Source of the DNA: Granulosicoccus sp964435305
Lineage (GTDB): Bacteria; Pseudomonadota; Gammaproteobacteria; Granulosicoccales; Granulosicoccaceae
DNA: 64,000 bases
Direction: 5' to 3'
Assembly: GCA_964435305.1 (NCBI GenBank)
Contig: CAYSZH010000003.1
Coordinates: 1-64,000 of the forward strand
Of this stretch, positions 43,116 to 52,104 are shown in pieces. The stretch's first letter is position 1. Each line of letters starts with the position of its first letter. The notes beneath the pieces were generated by a model. It was not told where the DNA came from, ran no database searches, and saw only the letters and a program-made list of their open reading frames with translations. A program made the position numbers and the translations under genes.

Positions 43116-45020
43116 CTACTTTGACAGCTTAAACAATTGACTGAGCTGCGTTATCAGGGCGCGGCTAAGCTTGTTAGCATCATAAATAGTAATTGATTTC
43201 TGGTAATAAGCCGACACATCGTGCCCAATACCAATTGCCGCCAGCTCCACCTCGCCCTGTTTTTCAAGTTGCGCGATAACCGCGTGCAAATGTTCCACTA
43301 AATAGTTTTCGGAATTGTGCGCCATGGTGCTGGTATCGATAGGAGCACCGTCCGAAATCATCATGATGATTTTGCGCTGTTCTGGCCGGCGTTGAATGCG
43401 TTTTTGGGCCCATAGCAAAGCCTCGCCATCGATGTTTTGCTTGAGTATGTCGCCACGCAACATCAGCCCAATACCTTTACGCGCACTGCGATACGGCACA
43501 TCAGCACTTTTATAAATAATATGACGTAAGCCATTTAGCCGCCCAGGGTTAGCCGGCTCGCCATCGCTTTGCCATGCGCGCAAACTATGCCCACCATGTA
43601 GCTCAGTGGTTGTAAAGCCTAGAATTTCGACGCTGACACCGCATCGCTCTAAGGTACGGGCCAATATATCGGTGCACGCTGCGGCAATCGTAATCGGTTT
43701 GCCCAGCATGGATTTGGAGTTATCTACCAAGAGGGTTATGGTGGTGTCTCTGAATTTTTGCTCACTCTCAGCTTTAAATGATAAAGACGATAAGGGCTGC
43801 GTCACGACTCGCGTTAAGCGTGAGGTATCAAGATGCCCCTCATCCAAATCAAATTGCCAATGACGTTGCTGCTCCGCCATTAGTACGCGTTGCAGGCGAC
43901 CAGATAATCTGCCCACCAAAGATGAATATCGCTGAATTTGTTCATCAAGCCGCACCCGCAAAGCATCCAGTTCAGCATCCGTACTCAATTGCTGAGCTGA
44001 TACGATTTCATCAAATGCATTGGAATAAACTTGATAGGTACCACCAGCATAGATCACTCGCTGTGAGATTCCTTCAGTTCCTGCCGCAACAGGCGCATCC
44101 TGACTAGGCATTGAAGATGCTGCTTGGTCGGCGGCATCAACGGCCGATTCAACGCTCTGCCGCTGCTCTTCAAGTTCTTCGCGCATCGCTGCAGCCGCTG
44201 ATTTTTCCAGCGCAAGCTCATCAATATCGCCTTGCGCATCGACATCTTCAGAATGGCCTGCTGGTTCTTGTGCACTTTCATCTGTTACGACAGTCTCAGC
44301 ATCCTGAAAACCATCTTCACCCAGCGACACGATTGAGTCAGAATCAATTGCATTGATGATGTCTATCACCATCTGGGCATACTGTTGCTGACTGGGTGCT
44401 AGTTGAATCAGTTGTGAGAAGCGATGACCAACCGCCGCATTCACAGCCTCACGCCACAGAGACAATAACGATTGCATACCTGATGGAGAGGGCTTGCCAG
44501 TAAGTGATTCTCGTGCCAGACAAGCAAGCACCAAGGCAAGTTGCTCGGCTCCAGATGCGATTCGCACCGTGGCGGCGGCGTGCGTGCGTGAATGTAATTC
44601 GCTTAAGTTGCGTGATACACCAGAGTAAGCATTCGCACCCAGAGACTCGCAGCGAACCTGCTCAAGTGCATTGAATATGCGTGCCGCTTTGTGGTCGTAG
44701 GGGCACAAGCTGGCATGCAACTCCTCATCGTGGTGAGCCGCAACCAAGGCAATAGCATCGCTTAATCCACGAAGCATCGGTGATGGCACCAACGGCTGTT
44801 CAGTAATATCGACGGGGATTGCAAAGTCGAGCGTACGTAAGGCTTCATTCTCACGGATATCTGTTACTACATGCGGATCATTGGCAAGCGAGCGCACGCA
44901 GGCATCCGAGCAGCGCTTGAACTGCTCAGCCGTCAGAGCTAGGTTTTTTTCCGATTGTTTACCCGCGCGCATGTGCTCATTATCCGTGTATCCTGCTATT
45001 TTTGTTGTATGTCTTTTCAT
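43116..45020 (-). CDS. cobT: CobT-like VWA protein (cobaltochelatase subunit family)
   Basis: A 634-residue protein. The N-terminal helical part and an acidic, low-complexity linker (residues about 230-315) precede a VWA domain with MIDAS D-N-S-K-S at 433-437. The C-terminal blocks E-R-C-G-V-x-V-E-I-L-G-F-T-T, N-P-G-R-L-N-x-L-R-H-I-I-Y-K-S-A-D and I-G-I-G-H-D-V-S-A-Y-Y are typical of CobT of the aerobic cobaltochelatase. CobT acts with the AAA+ ATPase CobS to insert Co into the corrin ring with CobN. Neither cobS nor cobN is in this window, so the target could be another metal insertion. It is divergent from a GTPase gene with 106 bases between them. Confidence 0.85.
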   Translation of the reverse strand: MKRHTTKIAGYTDNEHMRAGKQSEKNLALTAEQFKRCSDACVRSLANDPHVVTDIRENEALRTLDFAIPVDITEQPLVPSPMLRGLSDAIALVAAHHDEELHASLCPYDHKAARIFNALEQVRCESLGANAYSGVSRNLSELHSRTHAAATVRIASGAEQLALVLACLARESLTGKPSPSGMQSLLSLWREAVNAAVGHRFSQLIQLAPSQQQYAQMVIDIINAIDSDSIVSLGEDGFQDAETVVTDESAQEPAGHSEDVDAQGDIDELALEKSAAAAMREELEEQRQSVESAVDAADQAASSMPSQDAPVAAGTEGISQRVIYAGGTYQVYSNAFDEIVSAQQLSTDAELDALRVRLDEQIQRYSSLVGRLSGRLQRVLMAEQQRHWQFDLDEGHLDTSRLTRVVTQPLSSLSFKAESEQKFRDTTITLLVDNSKSMLGKPITIAAACTDILARTLERCGVSVEILGFTTTELHGGHSLRAWQSDGEPANPGRLNGLRHIIYKSADVPYRSARKGIGLMLRGDILKQNIDGEALLWAQKRIQRRPEQRKIIMMISDGAPIDTSTMAHNSENYLVEHLHAVIAQLEKQGEVELAAIGIGHDVSAYYQKSITIYDANKLSRALITQLSQLFKLSK

Positions 45021-45126
45021 AACGGCGAGCTAACGCATTAGTCATGAGAAACGCATTGCATTGACGACGCTTGCAACGTAATTAAACCTGTTATTCAAAC
45101 GATGATGAGTAAACGATCAAATAACC

Positions 45127-46767
45127 ATGCCTGACGCTCTTAGCCATCTCCAGAAAAACCTGAATCAGTGGGCATCTGATGCGCAACAAGGGGGCTGGCT
45201 CAATGCCAGCGTCGCAAGCGCGCTCGATGCCGCTGTAGTGACCACACCAAGTGCTTTATTTGATAAACCCAATCGACCGCTGGTCGTCGGTTTTTTTGGT
45301 GGCACAGGCGTCGGCAAAAGCACGCTACTCAATCGTTTTGCCGGCGAAACCATCGCAAAAGCCAGCGCCGAGAGACCCACCTCGAGAAACATTACGCTAT
45401 ACGTTCACGAAGCCGTTTCAGTTGACAGGCTACCGGCTGAATTCCCACTCGATCGTATTAACACCAATACGCACAAAAACAATCAATATCGCTCAGTGTT
45501 GTGGATCGACATGCCAGATTTTGACAGCGTTGTGCAAAGTAATCGCGAGTTGGTTGATCAATGGCTACCGCATATTGATGTGGTGATTTATGTTGTCAGC
45601 CCTGATCGCTACAAAGATGACCACGGCTGGCGTCTGCTGCTCGAACATGGGCTACAACATGCCTGGTTATTTGTGATCAACCACTGGGACAAAGGAAATG
45701 AACAGCAACGCGATGATTTTAAGCGTGTGTTGAATGAGGCGGGTTTAACTAACCCACTTCTGTTCTGCACCGACAGCAGTGGTTCGAGCGCATCAGCAGA
45801 TGAGTTCGATGATTTTAGAGAAACAATAAACACACTCGCCGATCAACAATTGGTAGAACAACTTGAGGCACGTGGGGTGGTGCAGCGTCTCAAGAAAATA
45901 CGAGAAGTCACCGAACAGCAACGCAGCTCGATTGGTTTAACTGAGAATACCACCGCCTATCAAGGTGCGTGGCCAGAACACTGGCAACCCAGTGCAACCC
46001 TACTGCAGGAATCCACCGACTGGAAAATCCCTGCACTCGCCGAAGCTTATGGGGCCAGCGAACCTGGCGTGCTTAATCGCTTACTGAATCGAATTAGCGG
46101 CAAAACCGAAAAAAACGAACAGCCTCTTGCGCTGGCTCATAATCTTGGCAGTCTGACCGATGATGTGTATTTTGCACGGATAGACGATGCAATCGACGAT
46201 TTTGCGCACAGCGCATCGACAAAAAGCGTTTCGGTTAAAGCCATACAGCAGCACCTTGCGCCTGTAAAAGCACAGTGCAGAGACCAGCTACCAGCGATCA
46301 TTGAGCAAAGCGTACAGCGCTCACTGGCGACTCCAGGTAAGCCCTGGCAAAGATTGCTACACAGAACGCTCAAAATGCTGGCGTGGCTACTACCACTCAC
46401 GGCACTCGCCTGGGTTGCGTTCAGGGTGGTCAATGTGTTCAGGCTGGGTGCTGATAATCCGGCAGCATACCTTAGCAGTAACTTTGCTGTGCACAGCCTG
46501 TTACTGGTTGGTATGGCCTGGTTAATACCCACATTATTGGCTTTTAAACTCAAACCAAAGCGCGCGGCGGCGGCGGCAAGCGGTGCTCGAGCTGGCATCA
46601 CCCAAGCCAACGATTTTGTTGCAGAACAGGTAAACAGTGCCTTAAATCGGGCCGTAACAGAGCAATCGCGAACGCTTGAGGAACTCGATGAGATTCTTGC
46701 CGGCGAAATTGAGTTTGACGATGGTCAACTGCCAGATTCCCTTCAACGCATGCTTATTAGCCGATAG
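45127..46767 (+). CDS. Membrane-associated dynamin-like GTPase
   Basis: A 546-residue protein. G1 G-F-F-G-G-T-G-V-G-K-S-T-L-L-N-R-F near residue 55, T-S-R-N-I-T as G2-like, D-M-P-D-F-D-S as G3-like and N-H-W-D-K as the G4-type guanine loop. Two membrane helices lie at about residues 415-435 and 455-480, with a short helical tail. It shares the D-x-P-D-F-D-S element with the GTPase at 37307. Divergent from cobT; its stop is one base from the convergent comF stop. A metal-centre or envelope remodelling role is possible but speculative. Confidence 0.85.
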   Translation: MPDALSHLQKNLNQWASDAQQGGWLNASVASALDAAVVTTPSALFDKPNRPLVVGFFGGTGVGKSTLLNRFAGETIAKASAERPTSRNITLYVHEAVSVDRLPAEFPLDRINTNTHKNNQYRSVLWIDMPDFDSVVQSNRELVDQWLPHIDVVIYVVSPDRYKDDHGWRLLLEHGLQHAWLFVINHWDKGNEQQRDDFKRVLNEAGLTNPLLFCTDSSGSSASADEFDDFRETINTLADQQLVEQLEARGVVQRLKKIREVTEQQRSSIGLTENTTAYQGAWPEHWQPSATLLQESTDWKIPALAEAYGASEPGVLNRLLNRISGKTEKNEQPLALAHNLGSLTDDVYFARIDDAIDDFAHSASTKSVSVKAIQQHLAPVKAQCRDQLPAIIEQSVQRSLATPGKPWQRLLHRTLKMLAWLLPLTALAWVAFRVVNVFRLGADNPAAYLSSNFAVHSLLLVGMAWLIPTLLAFKLKPKRAAAAASGARAGITQANDFVAEQVNSALNRAVTEQSRTLEELDEILAGEIEFDDGQLPDSLQRMLISR

Positions 46768-46768
46768 G

Positions 46769-47563
46769 CTATGAATTAATAGCCGTTGCAGGTTCCCTGT
46801 AAGCGGGTGTTCGGGCAACAGTCCACAGCTGAACCGACGCTACTTGAGTATCCAATAGCTCACGGGCGAGCTCAGTCGTCGTGGCACCCGTGGTTAATAC
46901 ATCATCAACAATAGCCACATGCTTAGCGTAGAGCTCTTCTGAAACCGAAAAAGCGCCCGTGACAGCATGAGCCCGCTCGGCCCGCGAAAGGCCCGCCAGG
47001 GGCGGGGTACTTTCCACTCGGCAAGCCTGTTGCGCAAGCACGGGAATACTCAGACGTTTGCCACACCAAAACGCAATCTCAGCAGCATGATTGAATCCCC
47101 GTTCACGGTATCGCTTAGGATGCGCCGGAACCGGTAACAGATAATCCGGGCTAAAAACACCATTCGGGATGGCTTTGGTCACATGACGGGCCAGTAAGGA
47201 ACCCAATAGCCGCCCGGCGGGCAATCGACCACCGTATTTTAATCTTCTAATTAAAAAATCCACCGGATTCGCATAATAAAATGGCGAAAGAGTGCAGGAA
47301 AAAGGCGTCGGAAGTTCGGCACAGGTAGCGCATATTTCTCTGTTGTTGTGGGCAAGCAACAAACAACCGCAGCGCAGGCAGATGCTTTTCGCATTTTTTT
47401 GGCATGGCAGGCCGTTCATTGCGGGGAATTGCGCGAGGCAATTTGTACATAAATCGAGCTCAGAGCCCGTTTTTTGGTGGCAAAAACAACAAAAATGGGG
47501 AATCTTGCACGCGATAAATCGATCAAACAGGTGAGCTAAAGGCATTCCTTGCCCGTTTTTCAT
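46769..47563 (-). CDS. comF: ComF-family phosphoribosyltransferase-like protein
   Basis: A 264-residue protein with an N-terminal cysteine-rich zinc-binding part (C-x2-C, C-x2-C, C-x-x-C-G-C, C-x-x-C) and a PRTase-like domain with V-A-I-V-D-D-V-L-T-T-G-A-T-T, the ribose-phosphate loop. R-x-R-G-F-N-H-A-A-E-I-A before it is characteristic of ComF. ComF is needed for DNA uptake in naturally competent bacteria; the minor pilins at 32-34.6 kb would fit such a trait. It is convergent with the GTPase gene. Confidence 0.92.
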   Translation of the reverse strand: MKNGQGMPLAHLFDRFIACKIPHFCCFCHQKTGSELDLCTNCLAQFPAMNGLPCQKNAKSICLRCGCLLLAHNNREICATCAELPTPFSCTLSPFYYANPVDFLIRRLKYGGRLPAGRLLGSLLARHVTKAIPNGVFSPDYLLPVPAHPKRYRERGFNHAAEIAFWCGKRLSIPVLAQQACRVESTPPLAGLSRAERAHAVTGAFSVSEELYAKHVAIVDDVLTTGATTTELARELLDTQVASVQLWTVARTPAYREPATAINS

Positions 47564-47915
47564 GCGTTTTTCCTTTACTTGAGCTTCCCTTGCCCGCAGG
47601 ATAGCCTACACTTCTATCAAGCAAAACGCTTGTAATTTAGTCCGGTGTTGTTGTATTTTTCACACACAATCAGGCCGGTTTATGTTTACAATTCGGTTGT
47701 TAGTCGCTATACAAGACAAAAAAACAACAAGTTTAAGGAACTCGCGGCTCAGGCACGTGTGACTGGAGGAACTTGAAAGTCTTCAGAAGCTTGGATAAAT
47801 AGCGTCAGGGTGAGTGTTAAGTATCGGTAGATGTGGCCGTTGCGTCAGATTGACGTACAGCTTATTTTGCGGATCAACAAGAAATTTAAAATCTGTCAAC
47901 TAGTGGGAGCTAGAG
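47564..47915. other. Intergenic region upstream of the OmpA-family gene
   Basis: About 350 bases without a supported gene. It holds the comF upstream region (reading left) and the ompA leader (reading right), including the promoter at 47685-47713 and a small inverted repeat CGTCA-GAT-TGACG around 47844-47857. The transcript leader would be about 195 bases long. Confidence 0.7.
47685..47713 (+). promoter_or_regulatory. Probable sigma-70 promoter of the OmpA-family gene
   Basis: TTTACA at 47685-47690 and TATACA at 47708-47713 are exactly 17 bases apart, each one or two mismatches from consensus. This implies transcription from near 47720 and a leader of roughly 195 bases before the ATG at 47916, which has GGGAG upstream. 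Confidence 0.5.
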
Positions 47916-48590
47916 ATGAAAAATGTCATAGCAGTAAGTTCAGTCGCAGCCTTGCTTTTGGGCAGCAGCGCGGTGTTCGCGCACGAGAAAGCCATTGACG
48001 GTGATATTGCCATTGAAGGTGACGCCACAAGCGGTTTGGCCTCGGCTGGCGGCAACGCCATTCTCACAGGCCTTGGTGAGTGCTTGCAAATCGGTGGTTA
48101 CTCAGAAGACAACACCAATCTGGGTTGTGAAGGTAAAGAAGCTGAAGCAGAGCCTGAGCCAGAACCAGAACCAGAAGCCGAGCCAGTTGCTGCACCAAAA
48201 GTTGAAGAAGCACCACCAGAGCCAATCGTGTCAATTGCCACATTAGGCGGCAAAGCACTGTTTGATACAAACGCTGCAACACTCAATGGCGAAGGCGAAG
48301 AAGCGCTGGCCGGTCTGATCGTACAACTGGAACGGTTTCAGGAAATTACGTCCATGACGGTAACAGGTCACACTGATGACCGTGGTTCTGATGCATACAA
48401 TCAGGGCCTTTCTGAGCGCCGCGCCGAGACTGTAGCTTCATACCTGCAAGCCGCATATCCTGATGTCACAATCAATGCTCAAGGCCTTGGTGAAACAGTG
48501 CCTCGTGAAACCAACTCAACACCGGAAGGCCGTCAGGCTAACCGTCGTGTAGAAGTTCAGGTTACAGCCAAGAGCGTTACTCAGAACTAA
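47916..48590 (+). CDS. OmpA-family outer membrane/peptidoglycan-binding protein
   Basis: A 224-residue protein: signal peptide ending A-V-F-A-H, a short N-terminal part with two cysteines, a Glu-Pro repeat linker (residues about 76-98), then an OmpA C-terminal domain. T-V-T-G-H-T-D-D-R-G-S-D-A-Y-N-Q-G-L-S-E-R-R-A is the peptidoglycan-contact motif and R-Q-A-N-R-R-V-E-V is the final block. There is no room for a full beta-barrel, so it is probably a periplasmic cell-wall linker. A clear intrinsic terminator follows. Confidence 0.93.
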   Translation: MKNVIAVSSVAALLLGSSAVFAHEKAIDGDIAIEGDATSGLASAGGNAILTGLGECLQIGGYSEDNTNLGCEGKEAEAEPEPEPEPEAEPVAAPKVEEAPPEPIVSIATLGGKALFDTNAATLNGEGEEALAGLIVQLERFQEITSMTVTGHTDDRGSDAYNQGLSERRAETVASYLQAAYPDVTINAQGLGETVPRETNSTPEGRQANRRVEVQVTAKSVTQN

Positions 48591-48617
48591 GCACACACGT
48601 CGTTGTGTTTTGAACGG

Positions 48618-48650
48618 GGCCGGGTAGCGCAAGCTACCCGGCCTTTTTTT
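48618..48650 (+). terminator. Strong intrinsic terminator after the OmpA-family gene
   Basis: An 11-bp perfect stem GGCCGGGTAGC / GCTACCCGGCC with a GCAA tetraloop (48618-48628 and 48633-48643), followed directly by seven T residues. It begins 28 bases after the stop codon. Confidence 0.95.
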
Positions 48651-48823
48651 GTGCCAACTGCTTAACTGAATAACACCGCACCACATTCCTTCCGAAACAA
48701 CGTGCACAGGCTTATACGATTAAGCGCTTTGTTTTTTGAAAAGCACAGAACTTTCCATCCCTTCAATCACTCTAATTTAAACGGTTTACGCCACTCTCAT
48801 TTTCGCGGAACAACGAGGTTGTT

Positions 48824-49939
48824 ATGAAACACCTGGTACGTGCTTTCCTTATTTTTACTATTTGTGGCGTCACCTACGCTCAATCTAATGGCTTTTTACC
48901 AAAAGGCGAATTCCCAAAAACAGATTTTGACAATATGTCGGTGGATTTGGGCAGCATATTATCAGGTGGTCCGCCACGCGATGGTATTCCTGCCATCGAT
49001 AAGCCAACATTCATCAGCATAGAAGAAAGTGCCGAATGGCTTGGTGGCCAGGAGCCCGTGGTGTCGTTTTTTGAAGGCGATGATGCCCGAGCTTATCCAC
49101 TGCAAATTTTGATCTATCACGAAATCGTTAACGACACTGTCAACAACAAACCCGTGACCGTCACGTTTTGCCCTCTATGTAATGCCTCCATCGTTTTTGA
49201 TCGTACTATCGAGAATGAAATATTGGATTTCGGTACCACGGGCCGATTAAGAAAAAGCGATCTGATCATGTACGATCGGCAAACCGAAAGTTGGTGGCAG
49301 CAATTCACCGGCATGGGGATTATTGGCGACTACAACGCAGTCGAACTAAAACAGCTGCCATCTCAAATCGTGTCCTTTGATACATTTCGTACAAATTTCC
49401 CAGGCGGCAAAGTACTCGACAAAGAAACTGGTTTTGCACGGCCTTATGGTCGCAATCCCTATTCAGGCTATGACGATATCAACAATAATCCGTTTCTCTT
49501 TAAAGGCGAACTGGATGGCAGACTACCGCCAATGGAACGTGTCTTGAGCTTAAGTGCAGAAAAGAATTCATCTTTATTAATCCCGTTAAGTACGCTTGAA
49601 AAACAAACGCTGATTAACACAAACTATAACGACACACCGATTGCTGTTATCGCATCCACCACCGCCAACTCAGCGCTGGATAAATCTGAAATAGCAGAAT
49701 CTCGCCTGGTACCAGCAGCAGCCGCATTTGATGCTCGAGTAAACGGGCAAACGCTGACACTTAAAAACGCAAATAATCAAGTTGTTGATGAACAAACTGG
49801 CAGTGTTTGGAATGCGTTTGGCCAGGCAATTGAAGGTAAGTTAAAGGGTCAGTCCATGCAGCAAATTGACAGAGGTGTACATTTTGCCTTTGCCTGGTTA
49901 GCATTTGAACCTGAATCGGATATCTATAAAGCCGAATAA
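48824..49939 (+). CDS. DUF3179-domain exported protein
   Basis: A 371-residue protein with a cleavable signal peptide (T-Y-A-Q). The DUF3179 domain follows: I-P-A-I-D-K-P-x-F, A-Y-P-L-Q-I-L-I-Y-H-E-I-V-N-D, V-T-F-C-P-L-C-N-A-S-I-V-F, Y-D-R-Q-T-E-S-W-W-Q-Q-F and W-x-A-F-G-Q-A-I. The C-P-L-C pair could bind metal or form a disulfide. Family function unknown; members are common in marine bacteria and halophilic archaea. It stands alone, with about 95 bases to the convergent fusion gene. Confidence 0.9.
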   Translation: MKHLVRAFLIFTICGVTYAQSNGFLPKGEFPKTDFDNMSVDLGSILSGGPPRDGIPAIDKPTFISIEESAEWLGGQEPVVSFFEGDDARAYPLQILIYHEIVNDTVNNKPVTVTFCPLCNASIVFDRTIENEILDFGTTGRLRKSDLIMYDRQTESWWQQFTGMGIIGDYNAVELKQLPSQIVSFDTFRTNFPGGKVLDKETGFARPYGRNPYSGYDDINNNPFLFKGELDGRLPPMERVLSLSAEKNSSLLIPLSTLEKQTLINTNYNDTPIAVIASTTANSALDKSEIAESRLVPAAAAFDARVNGQTLTLKNANNQVVDEQTGSVWNAFGQAIEGKLKGQSMQQIDRGVHFAFAWLAFEPESDIYKAE

Positions 49940-50034
49940 GCCCAAGGAAACGGCCGTCGGAACTAATCCAGAACTGAGAAGATAATAGAGGCTACGAAAA
50001 GCTGCGCTGGCGGCAAGCTAAAGACGTTGCCGGA

Positions 50035-52041
50035 TTATTGAATAAAAACCTTGTCAAACTGATCCATTATGTAATCGTAGTCTGGATTATACGTTGCACG
50101 TGCAACTGGCACACCATCAGGAGATGGTGTGTGCTGCGCTCCAAACCAGTGTGAGCCTGGGTAGCGAAGACAAGCACTAAAAACACTCCACTCATTGCCG
50201 TTACACACCAGCACTTTGCCATTCTCACCAAACAAGGGGTTCGCTTTAGATAGCAGCAAGCTCTGGTGAGACTGGTTTAACACACGTTTTTCAATATAAC
50301 GACTGTTGCGGTACTCTATTGATGCAGTAGAAGACGTATGCACCGTTGTGGCCTTTTCGTTGTCGTACACAATCAATTTTTTATCTCCAACAAAACCCTT
50401 TTTAAAAGTTCGCTCGATATAGCCAATATCAATGACAGAGTCGTTTCTTGACGCAATCATTAATACTGGTATGTCTAAGGCCTTTTTAGGCCAACGTCTT
50501 TTTAAAACTCGGGTCGTTTTGTAGTATTGGGATGCACCGTTGATCGGAATCGAATTGTATTTTGTGGGATTATCTTCGATAATCATGCCATCAAAAACCC
50601 AGGGCTTAATGACAGAGTAGATGCCAGCCCAGCGCAATAAATGATTTAACTTGCTGTGGTAAGCCGGCGAGAACAACAGCAGCCCATCCACATTAGACGA
50701 CTCTGCTGCGAGCAAGGTTGCGATCACACCACCAAGCGAAAAACCACCTAAATAAAAGGGCTTTCCTGGTTCTCTGTAAATAGCCGCATGATTGCGTGCC
50801 GCCCTGATCCAGGCTTTATAAGAAATTCCTAATTGTGCTCTTGGCGAATTACCATGACCCGGTAACAAAATGGCTCGCACATCAAAACCTTTTTTCGCAA
50901 TATCGCTTGCAACATCACGCCATACATAAGGCGAGTCGTTTAAGCCATGAATAAGTAAAAACTTGCCTCTATAGGGTACAGCGCTATTCGCCACCAACTC
51001 AAATGGTAAATTGAACTGCACGTCTTCAGCAGTTCGTTGAGGCATTTGTGTAGCCCGCAAAAACTCATCAAGTTCTTTTATGTGCTGAACAAAATTTGCA
51101 TTTGGCGCAGGAAACTGCCGGTATGTTTTACTATCGTTAGCTCTAAGAGCACCCACAGGAGCAAGCAACAATATAACGCTAATGGTAATTGCCAGCACGC
51201 CAACAAACTCTCGGCGCGTAATCGATTCCTTGAAGAACAGTGTGGTCAGCATCAATGTAAAGATAAATTCGACTTGCCCCAATGATTTTACCAAAGCCGG
51301 ATTAGTGTATGTCATTGCGGTAAACCAGCCAATTGATCCGAGTGCGCTGGTTGCTCCTACAAACAAGGCCAAACCTTTACGCTGCCCAATAAGCGCAAGT
51401 TGCCCAGGCTCTTTTATAACACTGTAGATTAAACAAATTAATGCCTGAAAGCTGACAATGCAAAACAGAGTGATGGCGGCACTTTCAAGCACACCCAAGC
51501 CTAAACTCAAACTGGCCTCTCGCACCCATAATGATGTTATGGCAAAGCAAGCACCCGATAGCGTGCCAAAGAGTATATTCATCGGTTGCCATGGCATCTT
51601 CTTGGCTGGAACACTCACGATGAGAATTCCCACAAAGCCCACCAGCACCGCCAACCAACCAATCCACGATAGCGCAGATCCAAAAAATACTGTGCCAAAT
51701 GCTGCCGCCTGTACGGCTTCAGTTTTTGCAAAACTGGTTCCAACGGCAAAGTTTCTATAGCTAAACGTTTTTACTAAAAGAAATGTAGCAACGATTTGTG
51801 CAACCGCTGCTGGTGCGGCATAGACAACAAATCGGTTTAACTGCAAAGCGCTTGCTATGGAAGACAGACTTTCCGATCTTAAAATGAAGTACAAGTACAG
51901 CAAGACAAATGGCCAACCAAAAACGTATCTTGCCAGTGTTGAGCTCATTGTCGTCAAGCTACTGGTCAATTGCTTTTGCCCAGCCGTTCTGATGGCCTGC
52001 ATTAACGCTGCAAAAACAGTAAAGAGTACCCAACTGCTCAT
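50035..52041 (-). CDS. EamA transporter fused to an alpha/beta hydrolase
   Basis: A single unbroken 668-residue frame. Residues 1-297 form an EamA/DMT transporter with ten predicted helices in two repeats (Q-V-E-F-I-F-T-L-M-L-T-T-L-F-F-K-E-S near 257-272 is typical of the second). A linker of 45-60 residues leads to an alpha/beta hydrolase: H-G-L-N-D-S-P near 365-371, nucleophile S435 in G-G-F-S-L-G-G, D534 in S-R-N-D-S and H592 in Q-S-H-Q-S-L. With the usual even helix number the hydrolase would be cytoplasmic. It resembles carboxylesterase/monoglyceride-lipase-type enzymes. It is the last gene of the minus-strand transport operon, 63 bases after another EamA gene. Confidence 0.88.
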   Translation of the reverse strand: MSSWVLFTVFAALMQAIRTAGQKQLTSSLTTMSSTLARYVFGWPFVLLYLYFILRSESLSSIASALQLNRFVVYAAPAAVAQIVATFLLVKTFSYRNFAVGTSFAKTEAVQAAAFGTVFFGSALSWIGWLAVLVGFVGILIVSVPAKKMPWQPMNILFGTLSGACFAITSLWVREASLSLGLGVLESAAITLFCIVSFQALICLIYSVIKEPGQLALIGQRKGLALFVGATSALGSIGWFTAMTYTNPALVKSLGQVEFIFTLMLTTLFFKESITRREFVGVLAITISVILLLAPVGALRANDSKTYRQFPAPNANFVQHIKELDEFLRATQMPQRTAEDVQFNLPFELVANSAVPYRGKFLLIHGLNDSPYVWRDVASDIAKKGFDVRAILLPGHGNSPRAQLGISYKAWIRAARNHAAIYREPGKPFYLGGFSLGGVIATLLAAESSNVDGLLLFSPAYHSKLNHLLRWAGIYSVIKPWVFDGMIIEDNPTKYNSIPINGASQYYKTTRVLKRRWPKKALDIPVLMIASRNDSVIDIGYIERTFKKGFVGDKKLIVYDNEKATTVHTSSTASIEYRNSRYIEKRVLNQSHQSLLLSKANPLFGENGKVLVCNGNEWSVFSACLRYPGSHWFGAQHTPSPDGVPVARATYNPDYDYIMDQFDKVFIQ

Positions 52042-52104
52042 GTTATTACCGTCATTAAAAACAACCGTAGTAAATTGCGCTGTAGCGCAAATTCAATCAA
52101 TTAA

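Noticed and set aside
47780..47915. tRNA or small stable RNA in the OmpA upstream region
   Set aside because: No cloverleaf or T-loop pattern was found; only a 5-bp inverted repeat.
48144..48190. Short GAACCA-type repeats as a regulatory element
   Set aside because: They are the codons of the Glu-Pro linker of the OmpA-family protein.
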